Shown here piece after piece: positions 28,957 to 37,175 of a DNA stretch of 64,000 nucleotides. The DNA comes from Mucilaginibacter sp. (GTDB lineage Bacteria > Bacteroidota > Bacteroidia > Sphingobacteriales > Sphingobacteriaceae): contig JARLHA010000042.1 in assembly GCA_031292485.1 (NCBI GenBank), forward strand, positions 1 to 64,000, in the 5' to 3' direction. Each line of letters starts with the position of its first letter. Positions within the stretch are counted from its first letter, which is position 1. The notes beneath the pieces are model-generated. The model saw only the letters and a program-made list of their open reading frames with translations, had not been told where the DNA came from and did not search any database. Made by a program: the position numbers and the translations under genes.

Positions 28957-29979
28957 ATGGAAATAGGAATTGACAGCTTTGCCGCGACAGGCGACCTTAA
29001 CAACGCGCTGGATGCCAATGGCAATATCAAAGCGATGGAACAACTGCTGGCCCGGATAGAATTTGCCGACAAGGCAGGCCTGGATGTGTTTGGCATCGGC
29101 GAGCATCACCGCAAGGAATACCTGGATTCGGCCACATCGGTGATCTTAGCGGCGGCGGCGGCCCGAACCAGTAACATCAGGCTCACCAGCGCGGTAACCG
29201 TATTAAGCGCTGCCGACCCGGTACGCCTGTTCCAGCAATTTGCTACGCTGGATATTATTTCAAAGGGCCGTGCCGAAATGGTGGTGGGGCGCGGATCGCA
29301 TGTGGAGGCTTTCCCATTGTTTGGTTTTAACCTGCAGGATTATGATGCCCTGTTTGCCGAAAAGTTGGGTTTACTGCTGCAGGTAAGGGATCAGGAAACG
29401 GTTACCTGGTCGGGCCGGTTCCGTGCGCCTTTAAGCAACCAGCCTATTTACCCGCGGCCGGTGCAGCAGCCGCTACCGGTATGGCTGGGCGTTGGCGGCA
29501 CCACGGCATCCTTCGTGCGTGCGGGCACACTGGGCCTTCCGTTGATGGTGGCCATTATTGGCGGCGATACGGAGCGCTTCAAGCCGCTGGTCGACCTGTA
29601 CCGCAAAGCGGGACGCGAAGCAGGTTTTGCCCCCGAACAACTAAAAGTAGGTATCCACTCGCTTGGTTTTGTTGCTGATACTACCGAGGAGGCAGCAGAA
29701 ACCTATTATCCCGGTTACCGCGAAACTTTTACCAGGCTGGGCCGCGAACGGGGCTGGCCGCCGGTTACCAGGCCCGGTTTCGATGCCCAGCGCGGGCCTA
29801 AAGGCGCCTACCTCATCGGCTCGCCCGAAATAGTGGCCGAAAAGATCCTGCGGCACAGCGAGGCCCTGGGCGGCGTATCAAGGTTTACTTTCCAGATGGA
29901 CAACGCCGGCCTCAGCCACGAGCAGTTGTTGAAAGCGATTGAATTGATCGGGCAGAAGGTGAAGCCGCTGGTGGGGTGA
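28957..29979 (+). CDS. LLM class flavin-dependent oxidoreductase
   Basis: A 340-aa luciferase-like monooxygenase expected to use reduced FMN (or F420-like flavin) in a TIM barrel. Visible marks are FGIGEHHRKEYLDSATSVIL near residue 50, TSAVTVLSAADPVRLFQQFA near 78, GRAEMVVGRGSHVEAFPLFG near 108 and YPRPVQQPLPVWLGVGG near 170. The C-terminus (YLIGSPEIVAEKIL) is typical of the family. It is monocistronic and noticeably richer in GC than its right-hand neighbours. The last 27 codons are repeated in diverged form at 30949-31032. The physiological substrate is unknown. Confidence 0.92.
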   Translation: MEIGIDSFAATGDLNNALDANGNIKAMEQLLARIEFADKAGLDVFGIGEHHRKEYLDSATSVILAAAAARTSNIRLTSAVTVLSAADPVRLFQQFATLDIISKGRAEMVVGRGSHVEAFPLFGFNLQDYDALFAEKLGLLLQVRDQETVTWSGRFRAPLSNQPIYPRPVQQPLPVWLGVGGTTASFVRAGTLGLPLMVAIIGGDTERFKPLVDLYRKAGREAGFAPEQLKVGIHSLGFVADTTEEAAETYYPGYRETFTRLGRERGWPPVTRPGFDAQRGPKGAYLIGSPEIVAEKILRHSEALGGVSRFTFQMDNAGLSHEQLLKAIELIGQKVKPLVG

Positions 29980-30090
29980 TGCGCGAAATGCCCTAAGTTA
30001 TTGGTGATAATATCGATCACTCAATATCGAACCTACAGGCAGGCGGGGTCATAATTCGATTTTCTTTCCTGGGGCAAAGGAAAAAATAAA

Positions 30091-30327
30091 TTAAATCCTG
30101 ACCTTTCGGCGTGTGCTATGATCTGGTTGAGTAACAGCAGATTTAGTGCGACCGATATGAGTTGACATTTTTACCGAACCTTGTGTTACAAATTCAACAC
30201 TGACAGGTTTTTGCCCTGATTTTTTGTATTGTGCAATAGCCTGCTCAATCTTATTTTTAGTTTCTTCCGTTAAAACTGACGGGGCTACCACCAGGTCAAC
30301 ATTTTTTGGCTCTCTGATATATCCCAT
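30091..30327 (-). CDS. Small hypothetical protein, partner of GNAT-like gene
   Basis: A 78-aa basic protein of no family I recognise. It has an acidic/helical middle (LTEETKNKIEQAIAQYKKSG) followed by a strand-rich segment and a basic tail (HSTRRKVRI). Its ATG lies only 4 bp after the stop of the 175-aa gene, so the two are co-transcribed. It lies in the segment between the intact LLM gene and an LLM 3' remnant. A regulator, antitoxin or adaptor role is possible but nothing in the sequence proves it. Confidence 0.6.
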   Translation of the reverse strand: MGYIREPKNVDLVVAPSVLTEETKNKIEQAIAQYKKSGQKPVSVEFVTQGSVKMSTHIGRTKSAVTQPDHSTRRKVRI

Positions 30328-30331
30328 GTTA

Positions 30332-30859
30332 TTATACTTTAAAATACTGTTTAATCAAAAATAATGCCTCTTGCGGATAAATAATCATATTATGACCGCC
30401 GGTATGAATTGCGCCCAAAATGTTTTCATAATGACCAATCAATTTAGTTTTAGCTTGAAAAGAAACAAAACCTTCATTGCCCTGATCCCACGACCTTTTA
30501 CAAGCATAAGCGAAAAGATTTCCACCAACACCCTCATGCTCTTTATTTGCACCAAAGTTAACCGGAGCGCTTTCTGCAAGGTGTACATAAACAAATCCCT
30601 CCATATCACTTAAACTAAGCAATCCCTGAATTATTTCCGGTTCATCAACCTTAACCAATTTTAAAACTTCACGATCATCATGGTTAAATTCCGCCTTCCA
30701 TGAAAAATGCCAGCCATCCTTTTTAACTATTCGCCTGATATCATCGTCCGTGGCCGGCAAAATTACCGTCTCAAAACTGTTGCCATTATCTACCTTATTG
30801 ATACTATTGGTAAGGCCATCAATGATTAAATCAATGTGATAATCTGAGTCGTCCGGCAT
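30332..30859 (-). CDS. GNAT-like acetyltransferase-fold protein (hypothetical)
   Basis: A 175-aa protein whose second half resembles a GNAT fold. A strand (MEGFVYVHLAESAPVNF) leads to a glycine-rich acetyl-CoA loop and helix (HEGVGGNLFAYACKRSWDQG), then a strand and helix (GFVSFQAKTKLIGHYENILG), the usual C-terminal GNAT pattern. The N-terminal half is unrecognised. It starts 90 bp before the LLM remnant on the opposite strand and is followed after 4 bp by the 78-aa gene. The pair may be accessory cargo; a toxin-like role for the GNAT is speculative. AT content is higher than in the LLM gene. Confidence 0.6.
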   Translation of the reverse strand: MPDDSDYHIDLIIDGLTNSINKVDNGNSFETVILPATDDDIRRIVKKDGWHFSWKAEFNHDDREVLKLVKVDEPEIIQGLLSLSDMEGFVYVHLAESAPVNFGANKEHEGVGGNLFAYACKRSWDQGNEGFVSFQAKTKLIGHYENILGAIHTGGHNMIIYPQEALFLIKQYFKV

Positions 30860-30948
30860 TAAACAAATATACGAAATAAGTAAAAATTAAACTAAAACTC
30901 ATTTGAAAATGTACCCGGTAAATGGAGATTTTTATCCATTGAACGCCG

Positions 30949-31032
30949 ATGGATAACGCCGGCCTTAGCCATGAACAATTAATGAAAGCGATTGAATTGA
31001 TAGGGCAGAAGGTGAAGCCGCTGGTGGGGTAG
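30949..31032 (+). pseudogene. 3' remnant of a second LLM oxidoreductase gene
   Basis: This 84-bp piece reads MDNAGLSHEQLMKAIELIGQ KVKPLVG and a stop, matching the last 27 residues of the LLM gene (29896-29979) with one change (L to M). About eight bases in 81 differ outside the stop codon and seven of these are silent, so the piece comes from a diverged coding gene, not a recent copy. Similarity starts abruptly at the ATG and continues weakly into the downstream TTAAGTT-TTGG and AATATCGAAC sequence. The rest of the gene is missing. Confidence 0.8.
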
Positions 31033-31079
31033 CGGGTATGATAGCTTAAGTTGTTGGGGTGAATATCGAACACCCGATA

Positions 31080-31112
31080 TCGAATGTTGAAGTAAGAAAC
31101 TTCAGCGTTCGA
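31080..31112. repeat. Hairpin in LLM remnant downstream region
   Basis: A 13-bp stem (CGAATGTTGAAGT at 31081-31093 with ACTTCAGCGTTCG at 31099-31111, two G-U pairs) encloses a 5-nt loop. It is surrounded by further ATATCGAA/TTCGATAT pieces from 31061 to 31138, giving an imperfect palindrome. It could terminate transcription or be a dispersed intergenic palindrome. Confidence 0.55.
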
Positions 31113-31207
31113 CATTCAATATTCATTATTCGATATTTAATTTCTTTTGCGTTCATCGCCAAAGGTAAATTCCCAATTGCTATATTTAGCTCAAAATTCT
31201 AAACCAA

Positions 31208-32134
31208 ATGAAACAATTGATATGCATTGCCTGCCTGGGCGCGGTTTTGTTCCTGCAAAGCTGCGGGGGCGGTTTAATTAAGAACAAAGATACCGACCAA
31301 CCCTCGTCAACAGGTGTAAAATCAAACGTCCCCGTTCCGGTAGCTACCGAAAACCGCATCATAGGCGACGAAAAGGACCTTACCGGCTATTGGGTAGGCA
31401 CATTCGGGCCGGATAATGCTCCGGGCGATACCCTTGATTATGACGATGGCGACGCAGAATACGATACCATCAATATTTCTATCGATGAGATCAACGGTAC
31501 TAAAGTGAACGGGCATACGGTAATTGCCGGTAAAGTGCGTTTTTTTAAGTGTAATATGAAAGAAGTTGGGTCGAAGTACCAGTTTACTTTTAAAGGGCGC
31601 GCCGATGAAAAAGCGGCAGGCACCTATAAATTCAGTATAGCCAAAGGCGACAGCTTATTAAAGGGCCGATGGGATGCCGGCGATAAGATCCCCGCGCATA
31701 GTTTTGCATTGGTTAAAAACCTGTTTAAATATAATCCCAACTGGAAACTGGTAACCGGCAGGTATGTTGATTTTAACAAGGGAAAGAAAGTAACGATAAA
31801 ACCGGATAGCGGCGAGAGCTTCCAGGATGAAAGGTATTTTACCACTACGGGCGATGAGTACAAACACAATGCTTCTACCGAAGTGCTTACAAAAGATTAT
31901 GTTGCCAATTTAAAAAAAGGCGATCTGCTGGTGCTGCGTAATTCCATTTTCGCGCGCCATGGCTATACCTTTAAAAAACCGCTGTTAAACTTATATTTCA
32001 GCCAGGAGCCCTGGTATGTGCCTTTAAATACTGATGTAACCGCCGAGCTTACGCCCATCGAAAAGCAAAACATCGCGCTGATGGTGCCTTATGAGAAGCA
32101 TGCAAAGGAATATTATGATGCGTTTGGACGATGA
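31208..32134 (+). CDS. Lipoprotein with C-terminal YARHG domain
   Basis: A 308-aa lipoprotein; the lipobox FLQSC gives Cys19, followed by a glycine run. Residues about 55-175 form a strand-rich unit opening LTGYWVGTFGPDN, of unknown role. The C-terminal YARHG domain at about 244-292 contains LRNSIFARHGYTFKKP and FSQEPWYVP and is usually an extracellular domain of envelope proteins. The start ATG follows a repeat-rich gap. The gene appears monocistronic and is followed by a dispersed repeat at 32161. Function is unknown. Confidence 0.85.
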   Translation: MKQLICIACLGAVLFLQSCGGGLIKNKDTDQPSSTGVKSNVPVPVATENRIIGDEKDLTGYWVGTFGPDNAPGDTLDYDDGDAEYDTINISIDEINGTKVNGHTVIAGKVRFFKCNMKEVGSKYQFTFKGRADEKAAGTYKFSIAKGDSLLKGRWDAGDKIPAHSFALVKNLFKYNPNWKLVTGRYVDFNKGKKVTIKPDSGESFQDERYFTTTGDEYKHNASTEVLTKDYVANLKKGDLLVLRNSIFARHGYTFKKPLLNLYFSQEPWYVPLNTDVTAELTPIEKQNIALMVPYEKHAKEYYDAFGR

Positions 32135-32160
32135 GTATTTATCTAAACAAAATGGGGCTT

Positions 32161-32199
32161 GTGCGATTCCCCTCTTGAGAGGGGTGGAGGGGTGTGTTG
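32161..32199 (+). repeat. Dispersed 39-bp repeat, copy 1
   Basis: The same 39 bases recur exactly at 39815-39853. The core is CCCCTCTTGAGAGGGG, itself a palindrome, followed by a G-rich TGGAGGGGTGTG tail. This copy lacks the matching second arm found at the other site. The identity over 39 bp in two unrelated gaps marks an interspersed element. Confidence 0.85.
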
Positions 32200-32347
32200 T
32201 GCACATGGGGGGCAAAGGGTGCAATGGGCTATACCCATCGCAGGCGTATTTTGCCCTTTCAGGGCTGAAGAACAGAAACAGACAATGTTGTTTATTTAAG
32301 ATAGATACATTTTTTACCAATCGCTATTTCACTATTGATCCGCTAAT

Positions 32348-32387
32348 TTTGTAGCGTAGCACTACACGTGCTACAACCTGCTACAAA
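32348..32387. repeat. Nested inverted repeat
   Basis: Outer arms TTTGTAGC (32348-32355) and GCTACAAA (32380-32387) enclose inner arms GTAGCAC (32356-32362) and GTGCTAC (32368-32374). The result is a four-part dyad with all arms perfect. It could be an operator for a dimeric regulator or an RNA stem. Confidence 0.6.
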
Positions 32388-32420
32388 GCAACATGAAACT
32401 GAATGTCAATGCTTTAGATG

Positions 32421-32455
32421 CTGACAAGATTTTGTCACTGACAAAATCCTGTCAG
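32421..32455. repeat. 35-bp near-perfect inverted repeat
   Basis: CTGACAAGATTTTGTCA (32421-32437) and TGACAAAATCCTGTCAG (32439-32455) are complementary at all but one base around a single central C. As DNA it resembles a high-affinity dimer operator; as RNA it cannot close tightly without losing centre pairs. It lies 170 bp before the small membrane protein gene. Confidence 0.7.
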
Positions 32456-32625
32456 TAGTTTTGCCGGTATTTAAGCCTCGTATAACCAAAATGCCGGGCG
32501 GATCCTCAACTAATTGACATTGGCTGGCACATGCGGAAAATTCGGGGAGGGCGGATTTTATATTATTCCGTCTATTGCATTTGTCTTTAGAAGTCATTAT
32601 TTTTAGGAAACTTTATCACATAACC

Positions 32626-32880
32626 ATGGTTACAAATCTATTTATCATTTTGCAAGCGGCCAGTGGGCCAATTTTTGCCAGTTTTATAGGTATACTGCTT
32701 GTTCTGGCGGTTTGTATCGGTATTTTTTTGGTTTTTAGAAGCATAATGCTTTGGTATTGGAAAATTGATGTTATTGTTAAGAATCAGGAACAACAAATAG
32801 CATTGCTCCATAAGCAGATAGAATTATCAGAACAGCAAAATAAAATACTGCTTGAATTAAAAGCTTCAAATGGGAAATAA
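32626..32880 (+). CDS. Small membrane protein with coiled coil
   Basis: An 84-aa protein when started at the ATG at 32626 (an upstream in-frame start at 32575 is less likely because it adds a poorly hydrophobic leader). One long hydrophobic span (FASFIGILLVLAVCIGIFLV) is followed by FRSIMLWYWKIDVIVKNQEQ and a heptad-rich C-terminal helix. This layout, with MLWYWKI just after the membrane, recalls a small conserved protein family of Bacteroidota, but I cannot name a function. A second tiny frame overlaps its end by 11 bp. Confidence 0.65.
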   Translation: MVTNLFIILQAASGPIFASFIGILLVLAVCIGIFLVFRSIMLWYWKIDVIVKNQEQQIALLHKQIELSEQQNKILLELKASNGK

Positions 32881-33007
32881 CCCGATTGATGCAAATGGTG
32901 GAGGATTAAGAGCACAAAACAAAAATGTAGTTTTTGCTGAACAAGGCTCGAGTCCATTATTAATTGTCAATTTAAGCGGTACGCTTAATTTGTTGTGTGC
33001 CAGTTAG
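32870..33007 (+). CDS. Tiny overlapping ORF, 45 aa (hypothetical)
   Basis: An ATG at 32870, inside the last codons of the small membrane protein gene, opens a 45-aa frame ending TAG at 33005-33007. The product would be MGNNPIDANGGGLRAQNKNV followed by a mildly hydrophobic tail ending LNLLCAS. The 11-bp overlap is typical of translational coupling, but there is no further support and the frame may be chance. Confidence 0.25.
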   Translation: MGNNPIDANGGGLRAQNKNVVFAEQGSSPLLIVNLSGTLNLLCAS

Positions 33008-33054
33008 CATGCCTGGACAGGCGGGTGAGAGGCGTGGACGGAATGCTCCCTATA

Positions 33055-35433
33055 TTAAACGTCAACTTCTGTAGAGCTATTTTTTTGCCTGTCCCACTTT
33101 TTTTTATACCGTTCCTCAATTATTGTTCTGTAAAATTCAAGCCCTAAATATTCCTTAATACTCATGTCACATAAATGGCCGGTATGGTCTTCATGATAAG
33201 CGTGATTTTGTTTGTGCTTTTCAAGTTTTTCGAGAACATTGAACGAGTTTGTCGGGAGTAATTCATTTCCAGTCAATATTAACATAGGATTGATCGGCCG
33301 ATATGAATTCCCGATACGTACTGAGTTAGCTAATTTTTTTAACAGCTTCTTTTCGGGCTGGCTCAAATGTTTTTTTAATGTTGCAAACAATAAAATGGCT
33401 CCGGGAAATTGCTGCCCTAGTTTTTGCATCTTATTAACGTCTGATAAAGCAAAATCTTTGTGTGTTTTACACTCACAGAATATTAAGTCGGGATATTCAT
33501 TCGAGGCCCAATTTCCTTGATAGAGCAAGATTAAATCAACTTCGTTTATGACCTCCCTACCATTTAAGATATTTGAACTTAGAACACAAGAACAGGTGTT
33601 GTTGCCGATCAATGCGATTTTGAAAAACCGAAGTGTCAGTAACACCGATATTATTCCTTCCGCTTTATTATTTAACGCGAAAGGCCCAATTCCCTGATAT
33701 GCCCAAGCAATTTTATCAGGGTTATGCGCGGGGAGGTCAAATGTGTTTTGACAAACTTTACATTTTATTTTATAGTTTACTTCATCCACCTGATAATATG
33801 ATGCCCTATTGCAAAATGTGCATTCAATTTCTGCGCCGAGTCGAATCATTTTGTTGTTCAACATTCTACCGACGATAGTTTTCGGCTCAGCCTTAAATGA
33901 AAATTTGCTTTTATTCCGTTGGATGTTATCAAAAAAAGCCTTTTTTCCAACAGGTTTTCCGCTTTCAAATAGCGAAAGTAGGTTAATCATTGTCTCGTTA
34001 AAAAACAGATTGGTTCCATAAATCCCTCCGATATTTTTAATAACTTCACGAGCTAATTTTCCGGCTGACGACAATTCTATTTTTAATTTTTTTCTCTCAA
34101 ACAAATGATCGACTAAGGTTTCGCTTAAGGGCAAATAGAATCCAATAAAACTATCATGCAGGTTCGGATGAAAATTTAGCCCTGTGGAAGTTACACTCCA
34201 AATCCCCATTCCTCTAATTATTCGGCCTGCTTCCTCATCTTTCAACCTGGGGAATGTTTCAACGTAATCAACTGATTGTGATTTTATGTTCAGCGATAGA
34301 TTATTTGTATAAACAGGCTCGATATGTGAATGATACCAGTTGTCCATAAAAGTTGGTTTAAGTACAGGTATAGAAATATAATCTTCGCTAGTTAATTCAT
34401 GTTTTATGGCTTTTACCGAGAGTCCTACAGCAAAAACATGGTCGGCTCGTCTCATATTATAGTCTTCCCAATACCTCGGTATCCACCACTGGAACATATA
34501 ACCATTATATGTATTATTGCTCGCTTCGTGTAGAAGTGCCTTAAATCTCTTCACATCTTCACCTTCGTCTTCTGCTTCAGTACCGAGTACCGTCAAATGG
34601 TTAAAATCATTATTTAAGTATCTTTTTAATATGGAAGTGACTTTTTTCCGCGTGGTAGCTAGGTCGATTATTGAAGACCAAACAGCAAGGATGTTCCAAC
34701 CTAACGCTCTTAAATTCCAAAAATTCATTAAATCTGCTGTTGAATTTGGATCAATTAGGAAAATGACATCGCGACCCTCAAAGTTTTTATTTCCATTTAA
34801 AAAGATTTCGTAAGATCCTATATCAAGGTAATTTAAGTAATTTCCTGATTCATTGTTTAATATGGTTTCGTATTCATCGTTCGTTACTATCTGATCATTA
34901 AACTTAAACAACGTCTTGATCTTATCAAGATATTTATTATTTAATTCGCCAATCATAACACCAGATAATAAATCCTTTTTAGACCCATCGTATAAGTTAA
35001 TTTTTAATTGATCATTTCTAAGGTATTTAAATTCATTTTCCAACAATGTGGCGAATATCTGATGTAGCCCAAACCCAAATTTGGGGTCATTATTTATCAA
35101 TGACTCTTCTATGCTATCAATTCTAACTACTGTTTTACCTAGATTTAACGCTTTAATAGCTTCAGTTTTGAGGATTTCATCATATATAATTATATCGACA
35201 CTATAATTTTCTATAAGCTGATGGTAAAAATCCTTTGTTGATATACCAAATAGGTTTTGACTTATTTTGAATGCTTTTGAGAATCTTTCATAGTATGGAA
35301 TAATTGGGAAATATTTACCTCCCCAGTAAGAAGAACAGATTTGGACGGCTCTTTGAAAGCTTTTAGGATTTCCAGGGGCCACCAAAAACATTAATCTTAA
35401 AGGTCTTAATACCTGCTTGATTTCTATTTTCAA
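33055..35433 (-). CDS. Large zinc-ribbon / PD-(D/E)XK-like nuclease protein (candidate defence gene)
   Basis: A 792-aa protein I do not recognise as a named family. The N-terminal part (1-320) has alternating strands and helices, with SYWGGKYFPIIPYYERFS near 35-52 and DVIFLIDPNSTADLMNFWNL near 228-247, like a nucleotide-binding or sensor fold. A zinc ribbon lies at about 536-563 (CTFCNRASYY ... KCKVCQ). It is followed by a restriction-nuclease-like site: NEVDLILLYQG (Asp near 635) and DLIFCECKT (E-C-K near 652-654), then a helix rich in Lys/Gln. The gene is AT-rich compared with neighbours, stands alone, converges on the tiny ORFs and has no mobile genes attached. A DNA- or RNA-cutting immune effector is the best inference. 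Confidence 0.75.
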   Translation of the reverse strand: MKIEIKQVLRPLRLMFLVAPGNPKSFQRAVQICSSYWGGKYFPIIPYYERFSKAFKISQNLFGISTKDFYHQLIENYSVDIIIYDEILKTEAIKALNLGKTVVRIDSIEESLINNDPKFGFGLHQIFATLLENEFKYLRNDQLKINLYDGSKKDLLSGVMIGELNNKYLDKIKTLFKFNDQIVTNDEYETILNNESGNYLNYLDIGSYEIFLNGNKNFEGRDVIFLIDPNSTADLMNFWNLRALGWNILAVWSSIIDLATTRKKVTSILKRYLNNDFNHLTVLGTEAEDEGEDVKRFKALLHEASNNTYNGYMFQWWIPRYWEDYNMRRADHVFAVGLSVKAIKHELTSEDYISIPVLKPTFMDNWYHSHIEPVYTNNLSLNIKSQSVDYVETFPRLKDEEAGRIIRGMGIWSVTSTGLNFHPNLHDSFIGFYLPLSETLVDHLFERKKLKIELSSAGKLAREVIKNIGGIYGTNLFFNETMINLLSLFESGKPVGKKAFFDNIQRNKSKFSFKAEPKTIVGRMLNNKMIRLGAEIECTFCNRASYYQVDEVNYKIKCKVCQNTFDLPAHNPDKIAWAYQGIGPFALNNKAEGIISVLLTLRFFKIALIGNNTCSCVLSSNILNGREVINEVDLILLYQGNWASNEYPDLIFCECKTHKDFALSDVNKMQKLGQQFPGAILLFATLKKHLSQPEKKLLKKLANSVRIGNSYRPINPMLILTGNELLPTNSFNVLEKLEKHKQNHAYHEDHTGHLCDMSIKEYLGLEFYRTIIEERYKKKWDRQKNSSTEVDV

Positions 35434-35696
35434 CTTGTTTTATGATTAGTAGCTTAAGTTTGATACAACTATCAAAATTACTTTATTATTGCTACAATAT
35501 TCATCACGCTGACACTTATTACTAAAATTGTAACTTCCCGGTATTATCGGCAAATATTAACCTCCGAATCTCGTGTGACAACCCTCATTCGGACGCGAGC
35601 TTACCCATCGACCAAAAATTTGTGCCCCTCTGTTAGATGTCAAGCTATAAATGGATTTTCAGCAATTGAATTCCAATTTTAAAATCCTAATTTTAA

Positions 35697-36368
<672 letters not shown>

Positions 36369-36422
36369 TATTGCGAGACCTAAACTAATAGTGAACGCAG
36401 TACACCTCGATGGGGTTAAATA

Positions 36423-37025
36423 GGGTACTAATATCATCGTGGATTCACTCTTAACCGCTGCCGCTCAATTGCCGCGGGGCTAGTCCTTTTTTGTCTTGAT
36501 ACAAAAAAGTACCAAAAAAAATCAAGACAGAAAAAAGCTTCCCCGCTACAGGCCAGACTCCCCGGCCCGCTTTTCTGTCAGGCCTTTGCCCGCTTTTCAT
36601 TTTTCTTTAATTTAAAAAACAGATCTAAAACGGAGATTTTTTTCCTCCTGTCAGCAGATAAGCTTCGGGAGAAAGGGAGAATGTGCGGATTTGCAAATAT
36701 GCGGATGTGCAGATGGTCTCAGTTTATGATGTGCAGCCCCGTCAGCAGATAAGCTTCGGGAGAAAGCCGGAAAAACTGCAGGCCTGTGAAGTGGGTTGGG
36801 GCATAGCAAATTTTTGCATGCCGGGTAATAAAGCGCTAAGTTAATCAGGCAAAAAGATTTGCAGCCCCGCAGTTTTTTCGGCTTTGTGCGGCAATGGCCA
36901 AGTGCGCCAAGAAGCATTTCTGCTGACTTGACTTTTTGGTTACTTTTGTGTCAAGACAAAAGTAACAGCCCCCGCGGCAATTGAGCGGCAGCGGTTAAGA
37001 ATAAAACCACAATGATATTAGTACC
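36423..37025. mobile_element. MITE-like element with about 100-bp terminal inverted repeats
   Basis: The left end (36423-36529) and right end (about 36925-37025) are inverted copies. The outer 58 bases differ at few positions and include a perfect 28-bp block built on GCTGCCGCTCAATTGCCGCG. The inner part of each arm carries TTTTTTGTCTTGATACAAAA-type self-pairing sequence. The interior (about 395 bp) has no gene but contains a 26-bp direct repeat at 36650-36675 and 36741-36766. The element fills nearly all of the 807-bp gap 36369-37175. No flanking target duplication was confirmed. Confidence 0.75.
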
Positions 37026-37175
37026 CTGATAACCCGCTAACTTGGCCCCGCGATGATGAGCAGGTCTAAAATCATTGGCGATCAGCTGCACGCCGTAAAT
37101 TCAGTGCATTACGTTTCGTTGAATGTCCTGTGCAGAGATTGCTTCGTTCCTCGCAATGAGCGGGGGATTTATTAC

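Larger units (their letters stand above)
32135..32625. other. Repeat-rich intergenic region
   Basis: This 491-bp gap has no convincing gene. It holds one copy of a dispersed CCCCTC/GAGGGG repeat (32161-32199), a nested inverted repeat (32348-32387) and a long near-perfect inverted repeat (32421-32455). Promoter signals for the small membrane protein at 32626 are not clear. Confidence 0.6.

Noticed and set aside
30831..31115. Minus-strand frame over the LLM remnant
   Set aside because: It resembles a similar minus-strand frame at 29808-30020 only because both are antisense to the duplicated LLM tail.
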